From the NCBI GenBank assembly GCA_051861205.1, contig JBHYDC010000003.1, positions 124,001 through 188,000 of the forward strand: a stretch of 64,000 bases of DNA, given 5' to 3'. The stretch comes from JBHYDC01 sp051861205 (lineage in GTDB: Bacteria > Pseudomonadota > Alphaproteobacteria > Rhizobiales > Pleomorphomonadaceae). This document shows, piece after piece, positions 36,603 to 44,474 of this stretch. The notes under the pieces were generated by a model. The model ran no database searches and was not told the DNA's origin. It saw only the letters and a program-made list of their open reading frames with translations. How positions within the stretch are numbered: the stretch's first letter is position 1; the number at the start of each line of letters is the position of its first letter. A program made the translations under genes and the position numbers.

Positions 36603-37559
36603 ATGTCCCGACCAGCCTCTCTAGTGTCCGAACGGCGCGGCCAGATTTCGCTGATCGGGCTGCCGATGGAGCGGGGGGCGGGCACAGCGGGGACGCTGAT
36701 GGGACCGGCAGCGCTGCGGACGACTGGCTTGCCGGCGCTTCTCATGGATCTCGGCTATGTCGTGGAGGATCACGGCGATATGGCCGCTCCGGCGCCCTTC
36801 GCGCCTGCCATGAATGCGGCCGATGCCGCGCGCTGTCGCAACCTCGACGAAATCGCGGGCTGGCTCGGCGTGGTGCATGACAGAGCCTATGAACTGATGG
36901 CGGCCGGCGGCGTGCCGGTGTTCATGGGCGGCGATCACGCGCTGTCGATGGGGACGATTTCGGGCGTGGCGCGGCATTGCGCCGAAGCCGGCCGCGAACT
37001 CGCGGTTCTATGGCTGGACGCGCATGCGGATTTCAACACGCCGGCGACGTCTCCGTCCGGCAACATGCACGGAATGTCGCTGGCGCATCTGACAGGCGAG
37101 CCATCGCTGGACCCGCTTTTGGGCGGACGTGCTTTTCCGATGGTGAAGGCTGAGAATGTGCACCTATTCGGGGTTCGATCCGTGGACCGGGAGGAGCGGC
37201 GGGCGCTGCACGAGGCCGGTGTGAACGTGACGGATATGCGCGCGATCGACGAGTTCGGCGTCGCGATGCTGCTGCGCGATCTCCTGAAGCGGCTGGAGGG
37301 GCGCAATATGCACCTTCATGTGAGCCTCGATGCCGATTTCCTGGATCCGTCGCTGGCGCCGGGGGTCGGCACGGCGGTGCCGGGCGGGGCGACGCACCGG
37401 GAGGCGCATCTCGTGATGGAGATGCTGCATGATTCCGGCTTGGTCGGATCGCTGGATCTTGTTGAATTGAACCCGTTTCTCGACGAGCGCGGACGGACCG
37501 CGACGATCGTTTCGGATCTGACGGCGAGCCTTTTCGGGCTCACCGTTCTTCACCGCTAA
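36603..37559 (+). CDS. rocF: Arginase
   Basis: 318 aa. Hydrolyses arginine to ornithine and urea in the cytoplasm using two manganese ions. Metal motifs: GGDHALSMG (residues 109-117), DAHADFNTP (139-147) and SLDADFLDPSLAPG (about 240-253), with a Glu in VELNPFLDE near 291. Forms an arginine-degradation operon with the next gene, ornithine aminotransferase, 48 bp downstream, under the divergent Lrp-type regulator. In agrobacteria the same enzyme is called ArcA. Confidence 0.93.
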   Translation: MSRPASLVSERRGQISLIGLPMERGAGTAGTLMGPAALRTTGLPALLMDLGYVVEDHGDMAAPAPFAPAMNAADAARCRNLDEIAGWLGVVHDRAYELMAAGGVPVFMGGDHALSMGTISGVARHCAEAGRELAVLWLDAHADFNTPATSPSGNMHGMSLAHLTGEPSLDPLLGGRAFPMVKAENVHLFGVRSVDREERRALHEAGVNVTDMRAIDEFGVAMLLRDLLKRLEGRNMHLHVSLDADFLDPSLAPGVGTAVPGGATHREAHLVMEMLHDSGLVGSLDLVELNPFLDERGRTATIVSDLTASLFGLTVLHR

Positions 37560-37607
37560 TCGAGCCTCCGTCAGCCCGGCTTTTGCGAGATCATTATGGA
37601 GCCCACC

Positions 37608-38813
37608 ATGAGCCTGCATACCTCCGACTTCATCTCGATCGAGCATCGGCTTGGCGCGCATAACTACAAGCCGCTGGACGTGGTCCTGTCTCGGGGGGAA
37701 GGCATTCGCCTTTGGGACGTGGACGGCAAGGAATACATCGACTGTCTTTCGGCCTACTCGGCTGTGAATCAGGGTCATTGCCATCCGAAGATCCTGGCGG
37801 CGATGGTGGAACAGGCGAGCAAGCTGACGCTGACCTCGCGGGCGTTCCGCAACGATCAGCTTGCCTTGTTCTACGAGGAACTGGCCGTGCTGACCGACAG
37901 CCATAAGGTTCTGCCGATGAATTCAGGCGCCGAAGCCGTGGAAACGGCGGTCAAGGCGGTGCGCAAATGGGGATATGAGGTGAAGGGCGTGCCCGAGGGG
38001 CAGGCCGAGATCCTGGTATGCTCCGACAACTTCCATGGGCGCACGCTGGGGATCGTGTCCTTCTCGACAGATCCGGACGCACGAGGCGGCTTCGGGCCGT
38101 TCGCGCCGGGGTTCCGGTCGATCCCGTTCGGGGACGCGGACGCGCTGGAGGCGGCGATCGGGCCGAACACCGTGGCGTTCCTGGTGGAGCCGATCCAGGG
38201 CGAGGCGGGCGTGATGATACCGCCGGCCGGCTATTTCACTCGCGTGCGCGAGCTGTGCACGCAAAAGGGCGTGATGCTGATCCTTGACGAGATCCAGACC
38301 GGACTTGGACGCACCGGCAAGCTTTTGGCCGAGGAGCATGAGGGCATCGTTGCGGACGTGACGCTGATCGGCAAAGCGCTGTCGGGAGGGTTCTACCCCG
38401 TCTCCGCCGTGCTTTCGAACACGGATGTGCTCGGCACGCTGAAGCCCGGACAGCATGGTTCGACCTTCGGGGGCAATCCGCTGGCCTGCGCGGTGGCACG
38501 GGCGGCGCTGAAGGTGCTGGTGGAAGAGGACATGATCGGGAATTCCGCGCGGATGGGCGCGGTGTTCAAGACGGGCCTCGAAGGGATCCGCTCCAACCTC
38601 GTAAAAGAGGTACGCGGGCGCGGGCTGATGCTGGCGGTGGAACTGCACCCGGAAGCCGGCGGCGCCCGGCGCTATGTGGAAGCGCTACGCGAACGCGGCG
38701 TGCTCGCCAAAGACACCCACGGCCATACGATCCGCCTCGCACCGCCGCTCGTGATCACGGAGGCCGAGGTAACGGACGTGGTGGGGCGGATTGCCGATGC
38801 GCTGATGGTGTGA
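37608..38813 (+). CDS. rocD: Ornithine aminotransferase
   Basis: 401 aa, class III PLP aminotransferase that turns ornithine plus 2-oxoglutarate into glutamate semialdehyde and glutamate. Seen: SAYSAVNQGHCHPKI, NSGAEAVETAVK phosphate-cup region (about residue 105), LILDEIQTGLGRTG (about 224) and the PLP lysine in LIGKALSGGFYPVS (about 254). Start ATG at 37608 has GGAG upstream; another ATG four codons earlier has none. The 3' end overlaps the convergent lysine-acyltransferase gene by 59 bp, which is unusual. Confidence 0.93.
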   Translation: MSLHTSDFISIEHRLGAHNYKPLDVVLSRGEGIRLWDVDGKEYIDCLSAYSAVNQGHCHPKILAAMVEQASKLTLTSRAFRNDQLALFYEELAVLTDSHKVLPMNSGAEAVETAVKAVRKWGYEVKGVPEGQAEILVCSDNFHGRTLGIVSFSTDPDARGGFGPFAPGFRSIPFGDADALEAAIGPNTVAFLVEPIQGEAGVMIPPAGYFTRVRELCTQKGVMLILDEIQTGLGRTGKLLAEEHEGIVADVTLIGKALSGGFYPVSAVLSNTDVLGTLKPGQHGSTFGGNPLACAVARAALKVLVEEDMIGNSARMGAVFKTGLEGIRSNLVKEVRGRGLMLAVELHPEAGGARRYVEALRERGVLAKDTHGHTIRLAPPLVITEAEVTDVVGRIADALMV

Positions 38814-39264
38814 GGGGGCGACCAAGGGCATGGAGGGTAGGCCATTTCGAGGTTTTCTTGACGCGGCCCTCCCCGTCACGTTTGAGGGCGTAAGCGTGAC
38901 CAGATCGGCGGGCGAAAATCGTCGATTGCAGATCAGCGACGATCGGGCGAATGTTGCCGTAGGGAGCGACGAAGTCGATCAGCCATAAGACGTCGCCGGC
39001 GTTCCACTCATTGGGTTCGGGGTCGATGTGCTCCGAAAGGATTCGTTTTGATGTCTCCTCCGTCAAGAAAGCCCATGTTGCAAAGGCGACAGGCTCGCCG
39101 TCCTTAAGGTAGATCTTCGCCTGTCCGAGCTTTAGCGGAGGAATGAAGAGCCGACCGATGCCCTCCATCGTCCAAAATGAATAATGGCCTGACACTGCGC
39201 AAAGCGCGACCATGTAACCTAAAGCATTGGGGAGCGAAAGACTGACCATTCTCTCACCACTCAT
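38755..39264 (-). CDS. HlyC-like toxin-activating lysine acyltransferase
   Basis: 169 aa, the length of HlyC/RtxC proteins that attach fatty acyl groups to internal lysines of RTX toxins before export. Catalytic residues fit: His27 in SGHYSFW and Asp97 in WLIDFVAPYGN, plus DGEPVAFATWAFLTEE, the most conserved family block. Start overlaps the stop of the HlyD-like gene by four bases, giving an exporter-adaptor-acyltransferase operon. The last 20 residues (Pro/Arg-rich) overlap rocD and may be an extension after loss of an earlier stop. An acyltransferase implies a protein substrate; the repeat protein at 31.5-34.8 kb is the only large candidate in the window. Confidence 0.85.
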   Translation of the reverse strand: MSGERMVSLSLPNALGYMVALCAVSGHYSFWTMEGIGRLFIPPLKLGQAKIYLKDGEPVAFATWAFLTEETSKRILSEHIDPEPNEWNAGDVLWLIDFVAPYGNIRPIVADLQSTIFARRSGHAYALKRDGEGRVKKTSKWPTLHALGRPLTPSAHRQSAPPRPLPRPP

Positions 39265-40559
39265 CTCTCTGAATGTCCTTGTTGAAGTGTTCGGTAAATC
39301 GGTTCGAAGAAATAGGCGAGGATCGGCCGATCCCCAGTAACGATGTCGGCGCTCAGTGTCATTCCGTTGACCAGAGGCACGGGTCCGGTTTTGAGACTCA
39401 GAACGGGATTATCAAGTTCAATCCGGATGAGGACGCCGCTGCTCCGGGTTATCGTTTCGGCAGGTTCCGCTGCAATGTCGCGGACACGTCCGTGGGTAAG
39501 CGCGTATCGTTCGGGAGGATAAGCATCGAGGCGGATGTAGGCCTTCTGACCGATAGCCAGAAAACCCGCGTCCATGCTCGGAATCACAACCTCGACCTCG
39601 ACAGGATCGTCGACGGGAACGATCTTCGCGACGATGTCACCAGGTGCGAGATAGGCTCCTAGGGTCCGAACTTTGAGATCCTCGACCTTGCCGTGTGACG
39701 GCGCCGTGATCACCGTAAATGCGAGTTTCTGCTTTGCAACTGTTCGGCGGGTGTTCAACTCGTTGAGGCTGCGTTCCGCATCCTGAAGCCTGGTTCGCCA
39801 GTCTTGCCGCGCAGTGGCGATTATTGTGCGTCGTGACGCACGCTGTGCCTCGATCCGCGCTTCCCTTTCACGAAATTCGCCGCTGGCGACCCCATTTTCC
39901 TGCCTGAGTTGCTCGACAGTTTGTTGCGCTCGTGCGAACTGGACTTGGCTGATCGTGGCTTTGTCTAAAAGTCGTTCAGCGCCACTAAGAATCTTGGTTT
40001 CGATCTTAAGCCGCGCGGACGTACTTTCTATACGGGAACGAATGGCGGCGAGCCCAGCGATCATTGTATTCATTTCGGCATCGTTTTGAGCAACGGTGGC
40101 GGCCAGAGCGGCCAATTCCGTTTCGAGACGTGTCTGATCGGCATGACCATCGAGACGGTTAACGGCCGTTTTGATGAAGGCGGGGGAAGCAGGATCGACC
40201 GTTTCAAATGCATGCAGTGTGGCCTGTGCCCGGACCTTAATCGACGTCTGTTCGGCTATCTTGTCTTCAATATCCGCTAGTTCGGCCCTTTGCGTGGTGT
40301 TGTCGAGTCTTAGAATCGGATCGCCCTTGGTCACGATCTCACCGTTTTCGACGAGAAGCTGCGTCACCACTCCATCGATCTGGCTTTGGATGATGCGGAC
40401 CGCGCCGACGGGAACCACGCGCCCCTGACCCCGCGCGACGATCTCGGTTCGGGCGATCCATCCCCCGGCAAAAACGAAGACGATCAGCAGGGCGAATGTA
40501 GCTGCTGTCCAACGCAACGTCGGCGAAGGCCCGTCGAGGCGCAAGGCGATGTCGGTCAT
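39261..40559 (-). CDS. HlyD family periplasmic adaptor (type I secretion)
   Basis: 432 aa. One N-terminal membrane helix (residues 16-34), a biotinyl-lipoyl-like segment split around a long coiled-coil hairpin (about 75-270, with runs of Ala/Arg/Glu/Gln), and a C-terminal beta-barrel ending in the HlyD signature region (LSADIVTGDRPILAYFFEPIY). Bridges the ABC exporter to an outer membrane TolC channel; no tolC gene is in the window. Overlaps both neighbours by four bases. Confidence 0.92.
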   Translation of the reverse strand: MTDIALRLDGPSPTLRWTAATFALLIVFVFAGGWIARTEIVARGQGRVVPVGAVRIIQSQIDGVVTQLLVENGEIVTKGDPILRLDNTTQRAELADIEDKIAEQTSIKVRAQATLHAFETVDPASPAFIKTAVNRLDGHADQTRLETELAALAATVAQNDAEMNTMIAGLAAIRSRIESTSARLKIETKILSGAERLLDKATISQVQFARAQQTVEQLRQENGVASGEFREREARIEAQRASRRTIIATARQDWRTRLQDAERSLNELNTRRTVAKQKLAFTVITAPSHGKVEDLKVRTLGAYLAPGDIVAKIVPVDDPVEVEVVIPSMDAGFLAIGQKAYIRLDAYPPERYALTHGRVRDIAAEPAETITRSSGVLIRIELDNPVLSLKTGPVPLVNGMTLSADIVTGDRPILAYFFEPIYRTLQQGHSER

Positions 40560-42201
40560 GCCGAACCTGCCGTGGCCGCTGCGAGATTGATGACGACAAC
40601 GGGGTTTGGGACAAGCTGCGGACGGTGAGTGACAAGCACGACCGACTTTGTCCGTGCCCGAACGGCGAGGCGTTCGATGACCCTTTCCTCTGTGTCCGAA
40701 TCCAATCCGCTGGTCGGCTCGTCAAGTATGAGGAAGGGAGGATCGGCAAGGAGCGCGCGGGCGAGCGCCAGCCGCTGGAGCTGACCGCCTGAGAGGGCCA
40801 CCCCGCCCTCGCCCACCTTGGTGTCGAGCCCATTCGGCATGGCGGCGATGGTTGCCGTCAGTTGAACTTCGCCGAGGATCGCCCACAATTGGTCGTCCGT
40901 CGCGTCCTTCGCGATCAGCAAATTGTCGCGAATGCTTCCGTTGAAGACATCAGGCGCTTGGGGCACGTAGACGACGCGGCCGCGTACCCCCGCTCCACCG
41001 ACCTTGATTTCCCCGGACGTGGGCGCGAAAAGGCCGCCCATGACCTTGCAAAGGGTCGTTTTCCCCACTCCCGACGGCCCGATCATGAGCGAAATGCCGC
41101 GGGGCGGGATGCAGAAGCTGATCGCCTTCAGGATCGGCGGACACTCGGGATAGGCGAAGCTGACGTCGAATGCGATCAGATCCGCGTCGGATGTGGCTCC
41201 GGTTTGAACGGACACGCACTCTTCCCGCTTTTCCATCAAGAGTTCGCCGGCCCGGCGGCGGGCGACGCCGACGTTGAGCCAATCATCCCAGAGACCGGCC
41301 AGCGCCAGAAGCGGTCCCGACACGCGGTCGGACAGGAGATGAAAGGCTACGAGTTCGCCAAGCGTCATCTCGTTGGCAAGAACGAGCGATGCTCCGAAGT
41401 AGATCACGAAGGCTGAGAGCAATTGTCCGAGGAGGTCGGAGATATTGCCCGCGTAGATCCCAACGTTTCCGGCGCGAAGACCGAGCTTGATGGAATTGGT
41501 CAGGGTCTGCTCAATCCGCTGCTGCGCCCTCAGCTCAAGGCCAAGCGCCTTGATCGTCGTCGACCGGCCATCGTCTCGACGACCCGGGTGCTGTGCGCGG
41601 TTTGGCCCATGAATGAGGCGTCGAGGCGTCGGCGGTGGATGGGGCCGGACACGATCAGCACGGCTGCCTGCACAGGCGCTGTGATCAGCAGAATGGTGGC
41701 TAATGTGGGGCTAATCGTGAAGAGAACCACGAGGAACACCAGCGCGAACACAAGGTCGAGCACGAGACCCATGAACACGCCGGACAGAAACCCGGAAATC
41801 TGGCCGACTTCGCCCATCCGGCCGAACACGTCACCGATCGTCCAGCGCATGAGAATCGGCAGCGGCAGCGCGAGCACGTGTTCCAGCGCCCGCAACCCGA
41901 GGTCGCGCCCGATGCGCGCGCCGGCCCACGCCCCGACCCGCGCGGCGGAAATCGAGAGCAGCACGTCGAACACCGCGACGCCGATGAGAACGGCCAGTAC
42001 GATCGTGAGGCTTGCCTCGCGCTGGTAGGGCAAGACGCGGTCGATGATCGCCTGCATGGCGAACGGACCGACGAGGCCGAGCAACCGGAGAACGACGGAC
42101 AGAAAGAGAATTTCGGCAAAATAGCCGCCATGTCCAGCAAATGATTTTGTCACCCAAGATAAGGGAAGAAGGGTCGCCGAAGATTTGCCTGCATCATGCA
42201 T
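40556..42201 (-). pseudogene. HlyB-like type I secretion ABC exporter with a frameshift
   Basis: Two frames together make one exporter. Bases 42201-41560 encode the membrane domain (EILFLSVVLRLLGLVGPFAMQ, DRVLPYQREASL, GDVFGRMGEVGQISGF); from about 41566 the other frame continues without a break (RSTTIKALGLELRAQQ) into the ATPase domain with GPSGVGKTT, LSGGQLQRLAL, LILDEPTSGLD and VLVTHRP. One base inserted near 41557-41566 would restore 548 aa. The N-terminal C39-like domain of HlyB is absent: the frame begins right before the first membrane helices, as in PrtD-type exporters. Either a sequencing error or a real lesion that would stop secretion. Confidence 0.8.
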
Positions 42202-42240
42202 GAATATATTAAACTGACTAGATGATGGTTAATTTTCTAT

Positions 42241-42275
42241 TTGACATTTCTACTATGTGGGGGGGGGATTATAAA
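42241..42275 (+). promoter_or_regulatory. Candidate promoter with a poly-G tract in its spacer
   Basis: TTGACA at 42241-42246 and TATAAA at 42270-42275 point towards the precursor-like gene at 42348. The spacer is 23 bp, six more than ideal, and contains nine G (42259-42267). Loss of five or six G would bring it to 17-18 bp. Promoter hexamers are seen; regulation by tract length is inference. Confidence 0.4.
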
Positions 42276-42347
42276 TGTGCAACCTTAATCCTGCGCAAGG
42301 AGAAAGGTTTTGCAGGCCGGCGTTTCGCAACAATCGTGAGGTGTGCT

Positions 42348-42700
42348 ATGATTGGAACTATGTCAGAAATACTCGGAATCCGCTTGGCGTTTGGTGGTGG
42401 GGGCGGAAGTGCGGGGGGGGGGGGGGGGGGGCCGGACGGGCGGGGGGTGGGAGTTCGAGCAACAAGCAAGCTACCAAACCGAATAGCAAAAGCCCTGCTA
42501 CTGTCAAGTCGATGACCAGTACTGACAAGAACGTTATGGTCGGGGGATCAGCGGCTCTCTGTGCTGTTAGCACCTATGTAGCTAGTACTCTTCCTCCAGT
42601 ATCTCCCCCAACAGTAGTTGCCAAGGTGACGGCCGCTGCTGTCTCCCTGATTTCGTGCAGCGTAGCAACTGAACCAATCGTCTCTAAAATGACAAACTAA
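42348..42700 (+). CDS. Gly-rich bacteriocin-precursor-like protein, frame broken at a G19 tract
   Basis: ATG at 42348 (GAGG six bases upstream) reads MIGTMSEILGIRLAFGG then poly-Gly in one frame. Past the 19-G run, the frame ending at 42700 continues as AGRAGGGSSSNKQATKPNSKS, a Thr/Lys/Ser linker, and a hydrophobic C-terminal half with two Cys (CAVSTYVAS..LISCSVAT). Adding one G, or removing two, joins them into about 117 aa. Short start, LAFGG like the end of double-glycine leaders (compare LAFGAG in microcin E492), Gly/Ser-rich body, neighbouring ABC exporter and small membrane proteins all suit a class II microcin-type peptide. No database match known to me; the identity is inference. Confidence 0.45.
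42413..42431. repeat. Homopolymer of 19 G inside the precursor-like gene
   Basis: Longest single-base run in the window. Its length sets whether the 5' and 3' halves of the precursor-like gene share a frame: the present 19 does not, 17 or 20 would. Could be a slippage switch or a sequencing artefact. Confidence 0.8.
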
Positions 42701-42709
42701 AAAACTCCT

Positions 42710-42738
42710 GCCCTCCTCCAAAAAATAGGGGGGGGGCA
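42710..42738 (+). other. G-tract stem-loop between precursor-like gene and small membrane gene
   Basis: GCCCTCCTCC at 42710-42719 pairs along its full length with nine G plus C at 42729-42738 (eight Watson-Crick and two G-U pairs in RNA), with an A-rich loop. It lies ten bases past the stop and 24 bases before the next start. It could end or dampen transcription between the two genes. Confidence 0.5.
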
Positions 42739-42761
42739 ACGCCGCGACAAAGGCAAAAGTC

Positions 42762-42950
42762 ATGAATAAAACGCTTGTATTCATCATCGTTGGGGTAGCA
42801 ATTATAGTAGGAGCTGCGCGGAATTTTCCAGAGACCTGGAATGCATTACTGGAATTTATAATGCACGAGATACTGATCATTGGCCCTCTGGTCGTTGGCT
42901 TTTTGATTTGGGGACTTTGGCTAGTTTTTCAGTACAAACGTGGGAGCTAG
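42762..42950 (+). CDS. Small two-helix membrane protein (possible immunity protein)
   Basis: 62 aa with two hydrophobic helices (about residues 4-19 and 35-56) and a KRGS end. ATG preceded by AAAGGCAAAAGTC. AT-rich like its neighbours and unlike the surrounding core genes. Position right after the bacteriocin-like precursor, small size and membrane topology fit an immunity protein, but that is only inference; sequence itself is not recognised. Confidence 0.5.
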   Translation: MNKTLVFIIVGVAIIVGAARNFPETWNALLEFIMHEILIIGPLVVGFLIWGLWLVFQYKRGS

Positions 42951-43113
42951 GCCTTGCAAAGCAGCTTGCAACGGGAATCTCAATTAGTACCAAGGGTCCA
43001 AGTGTAACCCCCAATTGCGCAAGTTGCCATTGGCCAGATTCCATGGGTGACAAAAAATAAGGGCCAAGCGTCGCAGTTTCGGTGAAGCTGCGACGTCTTT
43101 GGGAAGATTTAAA

Positions 43114-43947
43114 ATGAAAAAGCGATATATAATACTAGTTGCCTTCTTATTATTGGCCTTGCTGTCGGTGCTAGCAATCAAGCTGCATGAGTACAGGCAG
43201 ATTAATGATTTCAAGGCGTTTTTTCACCGTGCAACCGCTCAGGGTTTGGGCGATGAAGACAGTCTAGTTGCAAGGTGGGCAAATAGATGGTCAGCTTGTA
43301 TTGTGTCACAAGGAATTAATAGTGAATATCTGCTTTATGTCAAAAATTTCATGAAATTTATATCGGAGCAGACTTATCTTGAGCCAAGATTAATCTTTCG
43401 TTATCAAATTGAGAACTGCCCCAAAGACACTTTTTTTTACATTCGAGTTCATCGTAATGTCTCTAACGCATTTGATATGATTATTAGCGACTTAGATAAG
43501 ATTGGCGATTATGGAAAATTAATGCTGAATAATACTTTAAGCTTCAATGGTTACGGAATGGGGGCATTTCTGGGAAGTGAACAAAAACCCCGTCTTTATG
43601 CTTCTCTTTATTGCTTTTGCGAAAATGAGGAATCAAATGCTTTATGGAAATTGGTTGTACAAGAAGAGCTATTTCAGCTGATTACCGGTTCAATTGACAT
43701 TGAAGGCGTATTGGCTCCAGCCTCAATTGTTGAGGAAGCACCGCCGGTAGATCCTATGGACGAACTGTCGGTTGAAAATCGGGGACTATTTTTAAATCAC
43801 AATGTAAAAAACATGTGCAAGAAAGACGTGGAGCTTTTAATTACGCTCTATTCCGGTTCGGAGCTAACTTACAATTCAAGAATGAAAGATTACATGAATT
43901 ATATTGATTTATACTATAGTGAAGTTAAAAAAACGCAGATAGAATAA
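43114..43947 (+). CDS. Membrane-anchored hypothetical protein
   Basis: 277 aa, clearly AT-rich coding sequence. One N-terminal membrane helix (residues 4-22, MKKRYIILVAFLLLALL) and a long soluble part, probably outside the cytoplasm, with five or six Cys. ATG at 43114 chosen because GGAAG precedes it; a TTG five codons earlier lacks a site. No family recognised. Lies 163 bp after the small membrane protein in the same low-GC cluster; the low GC suggests recent acquisition. Confidence 0.6.
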   Translation: MKKRYIILVAFLLLALLSVLAIKLHEYRQINDFKAFFHRATAQGLGDEDSLVARWANRWSACIVSQGINSEYLLYVKNFMKFISEQTYLEPRLIFRYQIENCPKDTFFYIRVHRNVSNAFDMIISDLDKIGDYGKLMLNNTLSFNGYGMGAFLGSEQKPRLYASLYCFCENEESNALWKLVVQEELFQLITGSIDIEGVLAPASIVEEAPPVDPMDELSVENRGLFLNHNVKNMCKKDVELLITLYSGSELTYNSRMKDYMNYIDLYYSEVKKTQIE

Positions 43948-44346
43948 TGTCTATGGGACGGTATAAAGATTTGTTCATTCATAGATGTTGAGCGAAGGAC
44001 GGGCATATGAGCGAGTTGACCCGCGCGGGGGCTATCAAATGCGACTTCACATAGTCAATCGATAGTCACATCGCCTACCAAGTTGGCTATATTCAATACT
44101 CGCCCTCGTAGAACACGCCAATCTTTGATCACGAGCCTGCATCAACCTCGCCTCGCGCTTTCACGTTCCTTGTGAGGTGGAGGTTTGCCGCGACGTTGGA
44201 TTAGGCGTTCGCGACGGGGTTTCAGTCGATCCAGTTCGGCTACGTCGAGCCGCTGATGGTTTGAGCGGTGGTTACACTCAAGTTCCGTCCCCTCAAGCAC
44301 GAATAGCCACTTGTGGCGGCGGTGCTATGCGGAAAAGGCGAGGGAG
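43948..44346. other. Intergenic stretch before the integrative element
   Basis: About 400 bp with no supported gene. Composition moves from AT-rich to GC-rich along it. It ends at the left 18-bp att repeat. Confidence 0.5.
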
Positions 44347-44364
44347 TTGGTGGAGCCGAGGGGA
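44347..44364. repeat. Left attachment site (tRNA-Ala 3' fragment)
   Basis: TTGGTGGAGCCGAGGGGA, identical to 52316-52333, which covers the CCA end and the 3' acceptor and start of the T-arm of tRNA-Ala. A direct repeat of a tRNA end next to an integrase gene is the usual mark of site-specific integration. Confidence 0.88.
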
Positions 44365-44427
44365 CACTCTGATTTGCTCTTCACCATCCGCAGAAATCAG
44401 CCAACTATCGACAACATAGGCGCTTTC

Positions 44428-44462
44428 GGGTACGTTTCGGGGGTACGCAACGGGGTACGCAA
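44428..44462 (+). repeat. Left-end iterons (three copies of GGGTACG-type 10-mer)
   Basis: GGGTACGTTT at 44428, GGGTACGCAA at 44441 and GGGTACGCAA at 44453; spacing 13 then 12 bp. Same repeats with the same spacing occur at the right end. Position between att and integrase start suits arm-type integrase sites. Not a known published motif to my knowledge. Confidence 0.75.
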
Positions 44463-44474
44463 AGGATTGAACCC

